Shown here piece by piece: positions 21,316 through 30,300 of a DNA stretch of 64,000 nt. The stretch spans positions 124,001-188,000 of the forward strand of contig NZ_JAJERB010000009.1 in the NCBI RefSeq assembly GCF_020685205.1, read 5' to 3'. Numbering within the stretch: the first letter of the stretch is position 1; each line of letters starts with the position of its first letter. The notes under the pieces were generated by a model that saw only the letters and a list, made by a program, of their open reading frames with translations, did not search any database and had not been told where the DNA came from. The translations under genes were made by a program, and so were the position numbers. This DNA is from Hymenobacter translucens. GTDB lineage: Bacteria; Bacteroidota; Bacteroidia; Cytophagales; Hymenobacteraceae.

Positions 21316-22911
21316 ATGAAATTAGCCATCGAAGAAGCTGCCGCCACCGGCACCGACGTACAGGACCACGACCACCACGGTATCCGCCAGGTGCTGCGCG
21401 AGCTGGGCGTGCAGGCCGAAAACCCCGCCTTCAGCACCGGCCTGCAGTGGGGCGGCGCCGGCCAGAACCTGAAAGCCATCTACTCGCCTACCGACGGCAA
21501 GCTGATTGCCAGCGTCGCCATGGCCACCGCCGCCGACTACGACCAAGTGGTGCGCACGGCCCAGGAAGCCTTTAAAACCTGGCGGCAGGTGCCCGCGCCG
21601 AAGCGGGGCGAGATTGTGCGCCAGATCGGCAATAAGCTCCGCGAGTACAAGGAGCCCCTGGGCAAGCTCGTGAGCTATGAGATGGGCAAGATTCTGCAGG
21701 AAGGCCTCGGCGAGGTGCAGGAGATGATTGACATCTGCGACTTCGCCGTCGGTCTTTCGCGCCAGCTATACGGTCTGACCATGCACTCCGAGCGGCCCGT
21801 GCACCGCATGTACGAGCAGTACCACCCACTGGGCGTCGTCGGCATCATCTCGGCTTTTAACTTCCCGGTGGCCGTGTGGAGCTGGAACGCCATGCTGGCC
21901 GCCGTCTGCGGCGACGTAAGTGTGTGGAAGCCCTCGGAGAAAACCCCGCTGGTGGCCGTGGCCGTGCAGCACATCATCAAGGACGTGCTGATTGAGAACA
22001 ACCTGCCCGAGGGCATCTTCAGCGTCATTATCGGCGACGCCGAAGTTGGAGCAGCCATGGCTGCTGACGGCCGGGTGCCGCTCGTGTCGGCTACCGGTTC
22101 TACCCGGATGGGCCGCAAGGTAGGCGAGGTGGTAGGTGCCCGCCTGGGCCGCGCCCTGCTCGAGCTGGGCGGCAACAACGCCATCATCCTCACCCAGTAC
22201 GCCGACCTCGACATGGCCATGCGCGCCGTGGTCTTCGGGGCCGTAGGCACGGCCGGACAGCGCTGCACGACCACCCGCCGCCTCATCATCCACGACTCGA
22301 TCTACGAGGACGTGAAAAACCGCCTGCTGGCCATTTACCCCAAGCTGCCCATCGGCAACCCCCTGCAGGAAGGCAACCTCGTGGGCCCGCTTATCGACCA
22401 GGACGCGGTAAGCTCGTTCACCAAGGCGCTGGCGGCCGTGCAGCAGGAAGGCGGCACCCTGCTCTGCGGGGGCGAAGTGCTCAGCGGTGCTGGCTACGAA
22501 ACCGGCACCTACGTGCAGCCCGCCCTAGTGGAAGCCCGCAACGAGTACCACACCGTGCAGGAAGAAACCTTTGCGCCCATTTTGTACCTGATCAAGTACA
22601 GCGGCAGCGTGGAAGACGCTATTGAAGTTCAGAACGGTGTGCGCCAGGGCCTCTCGTCGAGCATTTTCACCCTGAACATGCGCGAGTCGGAGGCCTTCCT
22701 GGCCGCCACGGGCTCCGACTGCGGCATTGCCAACGTCAACATCGGCACCTCGGGCGCCGAAATCGGCGGCGCGTTTGGCGGTGAGAAGGAAACCGGCGGA
22801 GGCCGCGAGTCCGGCTCGGATGCCTGGAAAATCTATATGCGCCGCCAGACCAATACCATCAACTACTCCGACCAGCTGCCCCTGGCTCAGGGCATCAAGT
22901 TCGACGTGTAG
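21316..22911 (+). CDS. ALDH7-type aldehyde dehydrogenase (alpha-aminoadipic semialdehyde / P6C dehydrogenase)
   Basis: 531 residues. It has the strong ALDH7 (antiquitin) signature GVVGIISAFNFPVAVWSWN, WKPSEKTPL, and the typical C-terminal YSDQLPLAQGIKF. Catalytic residues: general base Glu283 in LLELGGNN and nucleophile Cys317 in TAGQRCTTTR. Known members oxidise alpha-aminoadipic semialdehyde (in equilibrium with piperideine-6-carboxylate) in lysine breakdown using NAD(P)+, and also detoxify other aldehydes in salt or drought stress. Single gene with its own promoter and terminator; no other lysine catabolism gene nearby. About 20 residues longer at the N-terminus than most members. Confidence 0.92.
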   Translation: MKLAIEEAAATGTDVQDHDHHGIRQVLRELGVQAENPAFSTGLQWGGAGQNLKAIYSPTDGKLIASVAMATAADYDQVVRTAQEAFKTWRQVPAPKRGEIVRQIGNKLREYKEPLGKLVSYEMGKILQEGLGEVQEMIDICDFAVGLSRQLYGLTMHSERPVHRMYEQYHPLGVVGIISAFNFPVAVWSWNAMLAAVCGDVSVWKPSEKTPLVAVAVQHIIKDVLIENNLPEGIFSVIIGDAEVGAAMAADGRVPLVSATGSTRMGRKVGEVVGARLGRALLELGGNNAIILTQYADLDMAMRAVVFGAVGTAGQRCTTTRRLIIHDSIYEDVKNRLLAIYPKLPIGNPLQEGNLVGPLIDQDAVSSFTKALAAVQQEGGTLLCGGEVLSGAGYETGTYVQPALVEARNEYHTVQEETFAPILYLIKYSGSVEDAIEVQNGVRQGLSSSIFTLNMRESEAFLAATGSDCGIANVNIGTSGAEIGGAFGGEKETGGGRESGSDAWKIYMRRQTNTINYSDQLPLAQGIKFDV

Positions 22912-22934
22912 AGCTGCGCAAGCCGCCTAAACTA

Positions 22935-22971
22935 AACAGCCCCGTCCGGTACTTTCCGGGCGGGGCTGTTT
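22935..22971 (+). terminator. Rho-independent terminator after the ALDH7 gene
   Basis: Stem AACAGCCCCG / CGGGGCTGTT with extra inner pairs (TCCGG/CCGGG) and a short T-run. Confidence 0.85.
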
Positions 22972-22988
22972 CTGTTCTGGGTATTTTA

Positions 22989-23049
22989 GTTGTCAGTTGT
23001 CAGTTGTCCGTTGTCCGGAAAAAGTAGTTCTGACAACTGACAACGAACA
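22989..23049. repeat. GTTGTC/GACAAC inverted-word repeat, copy 1
   Basis: Between two convergent genes. A perfect 14-bp inverted repeat pairs 22989-23002 (GTTGTCAGTTGTCA) with 23031-23044 (TGACAACTGACAAC), with GTTGTCCGTTGTCC and AGTTC in the loop side. Same family as the elements at 34.6, 45.8 and 57.4 kb, which share a core like TCGTTCTGACAAC. Could fold into a cruciform or work as a two-way terminator. Confidence 0.78.
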
Positions 23050-23050
23050 G

Positions 23051-23566
23051 CTAATCAAACATCTTGATGTCGCCGTGGCCTTTGTAGTAAAGCGTATTGC
23101 CGTTATAGAGCACGTAGTAGAGCCGGTACAATTGGCCTTTCTGCAGGCCTTGGGCTGCCAGATCAAAGGCGAAAGTATGAGAGCTACGGGCAATGCTGGG
23201 CGCTGCTTCGGATAAAACCTGGTACTTTTTATCGACGATTATAAGATGCAGGCTGGCTGTGGATTGAGCTTCAATGGTGAGCTTTGCTGCGGTGGCTGCC
23301 GGGTTGGGGTACAGGCCCCGGACTGCTCCAGAACCTTGTACTGAACTGTTGAGGTCAACCGGCAACGAGCTGAAGAGGGCTTTCTCTTGCTCGTTCCAGC
23401 TACCGTCCAGGGTCCAGTCGGTTGGGTCCTGCTCGCCCGTTTGAATGTTCTGCGCATTGCGGCTGCTGTAGCCCTGGCCGGGGCCGAAGTCGATGGTGGG
23501 TGTGGTATCTTTCTTTTTGCAGGCTGACAGGCAAATCAGAAGCAGGATAACAGGCAGGATCTTCAT
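23051..23566 (-). CDS. Hypothetical lipoprotein with T9SS-sorting-like C-terminal region
   Basis: 171 residues from the ATG at 23566; the longer frame to 23623 adds only a run before the signal. Lipoprotein signal MKILPVILLLICLSACKKKD with lipobox LSAC. The middle contains GLYPNPAATAAKLTIEAQ, close to the start of the C-terminal beta-sandwich domains that target proteins to the type IX secretion system (YPNP...), followed by strands ending YKGHGDIKMFD. A lipoprotein keeping such a domain is unusual, so it may instead be a relic or a fold used in the envelope. A TATCTTTC -7-like element lies at 23588-23595. Confidence 0.7.
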   Translation of the reverse strand: MKILPVILLLICLSACKKKDTTPTIDFGPGQGYSSRNAQNIQTGEQDPTDWTLDGSWNEQEKALFSSLPVDLNSSVQGSGAVRGLYPNPAATAAKLTIEAQSTASLHLIIVDKKYQVLSEAAPSIARSSHTFAFDLAAQGLQKGQLYRLYYVLYNGNTLYYKGHGDIKMFD

Positions 23567-23772
23567 GGATAGGGCTGAATTAACGGCGAAAGATAAAGGC
23601 ATTGAACTCCGCGAAGATACCACGTGTAGCTGCTTAAAGCCGAGCAGCGTGCAACTCTGCGTGGGTGCGGTTGTCTTTCATTTGCTTAACCACCCGAGGC
23701 TGGTGGCTTTGCCCGGAAAAGTTGGATATTTACGAACCTACCCCCTCCAACCCGCTGCCTACTGCCGACGCT

Positions 23773-24336
23773 ATGGAAGCATTTGCTTACACCGACATCA
23801 ACGCCCCGCTGGTAGAGCGGTGCCGCCTGGGCGACCGGCGGGCCCAGGCCGAAATCTACAAGCGCTACGCCAAAGCCATGTTCAACGCCTCGCTACGCAT
23901 CACCGGCGACTATGCCGAGGCCGAGGACGTGCTGCAGGAGTCGTTTCTGAGCGCCTTCCGCGAGCTGCACAGCTACAAGGGCGACTCTTCCTTCGGGTCC
24001 TGGCTGAAGCGCATCGTTATCAACAAAAGCATCAACTGCCTGCGCAACCGGCGCCTGCAGCTGGTGTCGCTGGCCGACCAGCACGAGAGCATCGACTTCG
24101 AGGACCATGCCCCTGATGGTGACTCCGAAGACCACGCCTGGCGGGCCGACGTGGTGCGCCGCTGCGTCCAGGATTTGCCCGACGGCTACCGCGTCGTGCT
24201 GTCGCTCTACCTGCTCGAAGGCTACGACCACGCCGAAATTGCCAGCATTCTGAATATTACCGAGTCAACGTCCAAGTCGCAGTACAGCCGGGCCCGTAAG
24301 AAATTACTGGAGCTGGCCCGGCAACATGGCCTGTAA
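23773..24336 (+). CDS. RNA polymerase ECF sigma factor
   Basis: 187 residues. Sigma-70 family, ECF type: region 2 (about residues 20-85) with ITGDYAEAEDVLQESFLSAF and FGSWLKRIVINKSINCLRN, then region 4 (about residues 125-180) with helix-turn-helix YLLEGYDHAEIASILNITESTSKSQYSRARKKL. The upstream in-frame sequence from 23665 has no family match, so ATG 23773 is the start. Directs RNA polymerase to a small set of promoters. The next gene looks like its membrane anti-sigma partner, and the third gene a probable target or part of the response. Confidence 0.94.
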   Translation: MEAFAYTDINAPLVERCRLGDRRAQAEIYKRYAKAMFNASLRITGDYAEAEDVLQESFLSAFRELHSYKGDSSFGSWLKRIVINKSINCLRNRRLQLVSLADQHESIDFEDHAPDGDSEDHAWRADVVRRCVQDLPDGYRVVLSLYLLEGYDHAEIASILNITESTSKSQYSRARKKLLELARQHGL

Positions 24337-24418
24337 GCTGACTCACCTCCTCACCGGCCCGGCTACCACCCCTGCTCAGCAGGGCCGATGCGGCTACTAA
24401 GTGCGAACAACCACCTGT

Positions 24419-25135
24419 ATGAACGATAAGAAAACCGGATTAGAGGCCTTTGTCGAGCGCAACCGCGCTGACTTTGACGCGTTCGAGCCCCGCCCGGATC
24501 TGTGGGAGGCCATTGAGCAGAACCTGGCGGCGGCCGGTTCGCCCGAGGAAGCTCCCCTGCGCGTGCTGCCCCTGCACGTTGCGCCCCAAGCCCAGCCCGC
24601 CCGGCCCACGCGCCGCTATCTGGGTATTGCGGCGGCCGTAGGCGCTCTGCTGCTGGCCGGCGGCACCTACCTGAGCCAGCACAGCACCGACGGCTCCTGG
24701 ATTAAAGTTGCCCCGACGGCAGTAGCCACCACCGAGTCTGCCGCTGAACCCAGCCTTTTTTACGAAGGACCGGACCCGGTAGCGCTGGAAGCAACCAATG
24801 CCGCTCCCCAGCGCCTGACTTCGGCCGTGCAGCGCATGGAAGCCTACTACGCCACGCAGATCGGGGAAAAGCAGCAGGAGTTGCAGCAGCTCGACCAGGA
24901 GCCCCAGGGCGGCTCCGCGGCAGAGTGGCGCAACGAGCTGTCGAGTCTTGACTCGGCTTACAATCAGCTCAAAACTGAGTTGTACCGCAACCCGGAGCCC
25001 ACCGTGGTGCTGGATGCCATGAACCGCAACCTGCAGATCCGCCTCGACATCCTGAACCAGCAGCTGCGGAGCCGGGAGCGGGTGCAGGCATATTCCAACG
25101 GATCCGTACCGGCCGAGGGCCGTCAGCAGCCATGA
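24419..25135 (+). CDS. Probable anti-sigma factor, single membrane span
   Basis: 238 residues from ATG 24419. The cytoplasmic head GLEAFVERNRADFDAFEPRPDLWEAIE is the form seen in Bacteroidota proteins that follow ECF sigma genes. One transmembrane span at about residues 67-85 (YLGIAAAVGALLLAGGTYL), then a periplasmic part with a coiled-coil rich in Gln/Glu/Leu (about 145-225). No zinc-binding HxxxCxxC motif is seen. Its stop overlaps the next start (ATGA). Role as anti-sigma is inferred from position and layout. Confidence 0.72.
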   Translation: MNDKKTGLEAFVERNRADFDAFEPRPDLWEAIEQNLAAAGSPEEAPLRVLPLHVAPQAQPARPTRRYLGIAAAVGALLLAGGTYLSQHSTDGSWIKVAPTAVATTESAAEPSLFYEGPDPVALEATNAAPQRLTSAVQRMEAYYATQIGEKQQELQQLDQEPQGGSAAEWRNELSSLDSAYNQLKTELYRNPEPTVVLDAMNRNLQIRLDILNQQLRSRERVQAYSNGSVPAEGRQQP

Positions 25136-26397
25136 GCGCCATGACCCCCCGTACCTACCTGAGTGCGGCCGCCTGGGTTCTGCTCGGCGCGCTGGCTCTG
25201 CCTGCCGCTGCGCTGGCCCAGGGAAAGCGCACGGCCGAGCCCGTCGGGATGGGAAGCCAGTACTACCATCAGCCCTGCCCTGAAACGCCCGGCTATGTTT
25301 CCCAGGACCCGCAGCAGGGTGGAGGACCCGGCAACGGCACCCAGCCGACGCCCCAGCAGAGTCATCAGGATGAGGCTGGCGTGGCCCCGCCCGTGGAGAA
25401 AACCCGTAAGCTCAGCCGCACCTTTGCGGCTGCCAACGGCCGGCCCTACGTGCTGAACACGCGCTACGGCCGGGTTCAGATCAACACCTGGGCGCGCAAG
25501 GAAATCCGGACCGACGTGGACATCACCACCCGGGCGGACTCCGAGGAAAAAGCCCAGCAGCTGCAGAACATGATTGAGGTGCAGCTGCTCGACGCCGATT
25601 CGCAGACCGGCGCCATCAGCGCCCGGACCACGTTCGGGGCCATGCCCCGGGAGTGCTGGAGCCGCACCCGCCTCTACGAAGTCAACTACACCGTGTGGCT
25701 GCCCAAAGGCACCAACCTGCGCGTACACAACGCCTTTGGCGACATAAGCATTACCGGCGACCTGACCGGTGCTACGGAGCTGGTGGTCGAGTACGGCACC
25801 CTGCGTACCGGCCGCCTCGACGGGCCTAAAAACCTGGTTCGGATCGGCAACGGGCAGGCTACGGTAGCCTACGCCCGTCAGGCCAGCCTCGACGCCTCGT
25901 ACTCCAAGCTTCGCCTTGACGCCGGGCAGACCGTGGACCTGCGCAACAACTACTCCGCCATCGATATGGGCAACGTGCAGGACCTGACCGTGCACAGCAA
26001 GTACGGCGACGTAGCCCTGGGCACGGTGCGCAGCCTACGCGGCTCCTCGGGCTACTCCAAGTTCAGCATCGACAAGCTGAGCGGGCAACTCGACATGAAG
26101 CTCCAGTATTGCCCCGCCTTTGAAGTGCGTAATACGTCCAGCAACTTCCGCAGCATCAACCTGGACGGTGGCTACAGCACCATTCTGCTCAACTTTCCCG
26201 ACAATGCCGGCTTCAGCTTTGACGTGAACACCCAGAACGGCAAGCTGCTCGTGGATAAGCGGCTGGTAAAGGTGCAGTCGGAGGAAAGCAGCGCCTCTTC
26301 CAGCGACGTGCAGGGACAGTTCGGGGCCCTGCCGGGACGGACGACCAGCAACGTGAACATCAAGGTGCACAGCGGCAACGTCAGCTTCAACCGCTAA
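25132..26397 (+). CDS. Exported DUF4097-like beta-helix protein (putative adhesin-like)
   Basis: 421 residues. Signal peptide at about 5-27 (YLSAAAWVLLGALALPAAALA). The mature part has a Pro/Gly/Gln-rich stretch to about residue 85, then repeated short strands such as NLRVHNAFGDISITGDL, DLTVHSKYGDVALGTV and NVNIKVHSGNVSF, a pattern of the DUF4097/DUF2807 right-handed beta-solenoid. Start ATG overlaps the anti-sigma stop by four bases (ATGA), so the three genes form one operon. Likely a periplasmic or surface protein in the sigma-controlled envelope response. Followed by a terminator. Confidence 0.78.
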   Translation: MSAMTPRTYLSAAAWVLLGALALPAAALAQGKRTAEPVGMGSQYYHQPCPETPGYVSQDPQQGGGPGNGTQPTPQQSHQDEAGVAPPVEKTRKLSRTFAAANGRPYVLNTRYGRVQINTWARKEIRTDVDITTRADSEEKAQQLQNMIEVQLLDADSQTGAISARTTFGAMPRECWSRTRLYEVNYTVWLPKGTNLRVHNAFGDISITGDLTGATELVVEYGTLRTGRLDGPKNLVRIGNGQATVAYARQASLDASYSKLRLDAGQTVDLRNNYSAIDMGNVQDLTVHSKYGDVALGTVRSLRGSSGYSKFSIDKLSGQLDMKLQYCPAFEVRNTSSNFRSINLDGGYSTILLNFPDNAGFSFDVNTQNGKLLVDKRLVKVQSEESSASSSDVQGQFGALPGRTTSNVNIKVHSGNVSFNR

Positions 26398-26428
26398 GCC
26401 CAGATCCGTTTTCGGGCCAATAGCCCAT

Positions 26429-26458
26429 AAAAAAAGCCGGCTGCAACCGGCTTTTTTC
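26429..26458 (+). terminator. Rho-independent terminator of the sigma operon
   Basis: Stem AAAAAAGCCGG / CCGGCTTTTTT with loop CTGCAA. Confidence 0.9.
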
Positions 26459-26546
26459 AATTGTGGCAATAGGTGAGCAGAGAAGGGCATGCGCAGCTGG
26501 ACAGCTGCAGATTCTGGCGGCTTGTACGACTGTGCGGCAGGCAGGT

Positions 26547-26554
26547 TACCTTTC
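26547..26554 (+). promoter_or_regulatory. -7-like element TACCTTTC before the PPC-domain gene
   Basis: One base from TAnnTTTG and 16 bp before the GTG start. TTG lies 22 bp upstream. The same octamer precedes the cassette at 6634, the desaturase at 42183 and the S9 peptidase at 45761 (minus). Confidence 0.45.
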
Positions 26555-26570
26555 GGTCTAACTTTTTTTC

Positions 26571-27149
26571 GTGCGAATCTTCTTTCTACTGGCTCTGGGG
26601 CTGTTAGCAGCTACTGGCAGCGCCGCGCAAAGCAACCTCATGGCTACCCCAACCGGCGCGGCCGCGCCTCTTGCCTCGTCGCCCATGCTCACCTACGCCG
26701 TGCGTCTGGGCCCTGGCCAGGACCTGCGCCAGGAGTTGCAGAAGCTGGTGCAGCAGCAGCAGATCAAAGCTGGTACCATCGTGACCGGCGTGGGCAGCCT
26801 GACCACGGCCTCGCTGCGCCTGGCCAACCAGAGCGGCCCGAGCGTGTACCGCGGGCACTTCGAGATTGTGTCGTTGGTAGGGACGCTCTCGGTAAACGGC
26901 AACCACCTGCATCTGGCCATTGCCGACTCTACGGGCCGCACCCTGGGTGGGCACCTGCTCGACGGCAACATCATCTACACCACCGCCGAGCTGGTCGTCG
27001 GCGTACTGCCGGCCCTGGACTTCCGTCGGGAGCTTGATCCGGTTTCTACCTACAACGAGCTGACCATTTACCCGGCCCCGGACCCGAAGCCGGCAAAGAG
27101 CTCCGGGCGGCGGGGCCGCAAACCCGCCTCCGGTACGGCGCCCAGGTAA
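26571..27149 (+). CDS. Exported PPC (DUF296)-domain protein
   Basis: 192 residues from a GTG at 26571. The first 20 residues (RIFFLLALGLLAATGSAA) form a clean signal peptide. The rest is a PPC/DUF296 domain: LRLGPGQDLRQELQKL-type start, TGVGSLTTASLRLA, GHFEIVSLVGTLS, HLHLAIADSTGRTLGGHLLDG, ending TTAELVVGVLPALDF. The three metal-ligand-type His residues are kept. PPC domains are known from plant AT-hook DNA-binding proteins and cytoplasmic bacterial stand-alone proteins of unknown job. An exported version cannot bind the chromosome, so this one likely works in the periplasm. The C-terminal tail is basic (KPAKSSGRRGRKP), oddly like a DNA-binding tail. If the real start were the internal ATG at 26640, the signal would be lost. 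Confidence 0.8.
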   Translation: MRIFFLLALGLLAATGSAAQSNLMATPTGAAAPLASSPMLTYAVRLGPGQDLRQELQKLVQQQQIKAGTIVTGVGSLTTASLRLANQSGPSVYRGHFEIVSLVGTLSVNGNHLHLAIADSTGRTLGGHLLDGNIIYTTAELVVGVLPALDFRRELDPVSTYNELTIYPAPDPKPAKSSGRRGRKPASGTAPR

Positions 27150-27300
27150 AGGCTGCCGGCTGATATTAATTTGTTTCGGGCGCTCTGCACTATTCCGCCG
27201 GGGAGTGGAAATGCTTATTATTGTAGAACTATCCTTTTGCGCATCACCCCGCGGGGTGTGCAAATCAGGAGTTTCTACTTAGTAATTGATACCAAGCATA

Positions 27301-30300
27301 ATGCGGATTCTTACGCACGGCAGCCTGCTCATCCTGCTGGTAGCCTCCGGTCACGGAGCCTTTTGTCAGACCTCGACCTCAACGCTACCCAGACTGGTTA
27401 ACTCGGGCCAAGTGCTGAAAGAAGGGGTGGAGCTGCACGACAAGGGCGAGTATGCCGCCGCTATTGCCCGCTACCGCACCGTAACGCCCGGCGACACCAG
27501 CTACGCCCGCATCCAGGGGGAGCTGGGGCTGTCGTACCTCGAAGCCAAGCAGTACAAGGAGGCCATTGCCGCCACCCAGCAGGCCATTGCGTTGAAAAAC
27601 TACGACCCCCAGGTTTACAACGTGCAGGCCTCGGCCTACGACGAGCTGGGCAATGCCGAGCAGGCCCTGAAGGTGTACGCCGAGGCGCTGAAGCGTTTTC
27701 CGTACAGCCAGTCGCTGTGGTTTAACCAGGGCGTGACACTCAGCCGGGCCGACCGCACCCTCGAAGCCCAGGCCAGCCTGCAGCGCAGCCTGGAGCTGAA
27801 GCCCACCCACGCCGGCACCCACCTGATGCTGGGTTCCCTGGCCATGCGGCAGGGGCAGACGTCGCACGCGCTGATCAGCCTGCTCACGTTTCTGGCCATC
27901 GAGCCCAACAGTGGGCGCAGCCGCAACCAGCTGGTGATGGCCGAGCAGCTGTCCTCCAACTCGCTGGTGATTGAAGAAAAGGAAAAGCTCAAGCCCGTCA
28001 CGCCGAACGAAGTGTTTAGTGAGCTGGACCTGCTCATCAACTCAAAGATTGCCCTGCGCAAAGACTACACCTCGAAGGTGAAGTTCGACGCCAACGTGGT
28101 AAAGCAGGCCCAGCTGCTGGTCGAAAAATTCCCGACCGGTGCTCCGGAGTCCGACTTCTGGCTGCGGGCCTACGGGCCGATGGTGGAAGCCCTGCGCCGC
28201 GACGACAACCTGACTGCTTTTACCTACCTGGCCCTGAGCTCGGCTCAGGACGAGAAGGCCGCGAAATGGGTGAAAGGCAACAAAAAGCTGGTCAGCAAGA
28301 TGGGCGACGCGGTGGCGGAGGCCCTGCTGACCCTGCGCGAGAAGCAGCCCGTGGTGCGTGGCGGCAAGACCACGCTGGTCAAGGCCTGGTTTAACGACGA
28401 AGGTCAGCTGAACGGGCTGGGCGAGGGCGAAAGCAGTGAGAAGGAAACCCGACTCGAAGGTCCCTGGTATTTTGTGAACTCCGACGGCGCGGTGACTTCG
28501 GAAGGCACGTTTTCCGGCCTGAATCAGCGCCAGGGCATGTGGCGCAGCTACCACACCAACGGCACCCTGGAAAAAGAGCAGACCTTCAACTCCGACGGCA
28601 AGCTCGAAGGCCCCTACAAGGAATACCACGACAACGGCGCCATCTCCATCGAAGCCACTTACCAGGACGGCAAAGCCAACGGCCCGGTAAAGCTGTACTT
28701 CTACTGCGGCCTGCTCCGCGAAATACGGCCATTTAAAGACGATATGGTGGAGGGCGAACTGTCGCTCTACTACACCGACGGCAAGAAGCAAAGCCAGGTG
28801 TCGATGAAAGCCGACAAGAAAGACGGCGTCGGCACCGACTTTTTCCCCGATGGCACCGTGGAGTCGCAGTACCACTACGCCGACGGGCTCAAGCACGGCC
28901 CCTTCGTGGAGAATTTCCCCGGCGGCAAGGTCAGCCGCAAAGGCAGCCACGACAAGGGTGAACTCGACGGGCAGTGGGACGACTACGCCGAAAACGGCCA
29001 GTTGCTCCAGACCGGCACCTACAGCCACGGTAAGCGTACCGGCCCCTGGAAGGATTACTACCGCACCGGCAAGCTGAGCGCCGAGAAAACCTACGACGCC
29101 ACCGGCGAGCTGACCGGCACTTACCGCGACTACGACGAGGACGGGAAGCTGTACATGGAGCTCACCTACGACCAGGGCCGGGTCCTGAACATTACTTACC
29201 TCGATAAAGCCGGCAAGAAGATCAGCTCGACGGCCGTAGCCAAAAAGGGCAGGACGGCCGTGCAGGGTCTGCGCCCCGATGGCACGACCCGGTCCAGCGG
29301 AACCTACGTGAACGGCAAGATGGACGGGGAATGGCGCTGGACGTACCCCGGCGGTACCCCCGAAACGGTACGCCACTTCGTGGACGGTACCCAGCAGGGA
29401 GCCGTGGAGCAGTACTGGCCGACCGGCAAGCTTCAGTCGCGGGAGCAGTATGCCGACGACCAGCAGAACGGCTACTACGAGGCCTTCCGCCTCGACGGGC
29501 AGCTGCGCCAGACCGGCTTTTTCCAGAAGGGCGTGCGCCAGGGACAGTGGCACGACTACTACGCCGACGGCCGCCTGAGCGAGGAGTACGACTACCAGCA
29601 GGGAGAGCTCAACGGCCTCGCCCGTAGCTTCACGCCCACTGGCAAGCTCAGCCAGGAGCGGCTCTACAACTACGGCCGTATTCTCGGCATCACCACCTAC
29701 GACTCTACCGGCAAAGTGCTGAGCAAAGTCGACCTGGGCCCCGCCACCAAAGAATACACCCTTGTTTACCCGAACGGCAAGCCCCTGTTTCGGGCTGCCA
29801 TGAGCTGCTACGAAGAGCAGGGAGCCAGCACCTGGTACACGCCCGGGGGCAAACCCGAAATTGCCTTCGAGCAGGTCCGGGGCCAGCGCAGCGGGCCGTT
29901 TAAATCCTGGAATCCGGTGTCGGGGAAAATGAGCTCGGAAGGGCAGTACCGCGACGGGCGCCCCGACGGGGAATGGAAGTTTTACTACCCCTCCGGCGCG
30001 CTGAGCACGCGGGGTTCCTACCGCAACGGCAGCCGCGAAGGAAACTGGACGGAATACTTCGAGAACGGCAAGGTAGAGTCGGTGCGCAGCTACCAGGACG
30101 ATGAGCTCGACGGGATAACGCTGCTCTACAACATGCTGGGCGAGCTGCTGGTGGAAAAAACCTACCGGAAGGGCATGGTGGTCAGCTACCGGGGCCCCGG
30201 CGCCGACGGCAAGCCCGCCGGGGAGCAGCAGATCCTGCGCAACTGGAGCGGCACGGTGAAAACGCTCTTCGCCAACGGCAAGCCCGCCCTGGAAGAGGTG

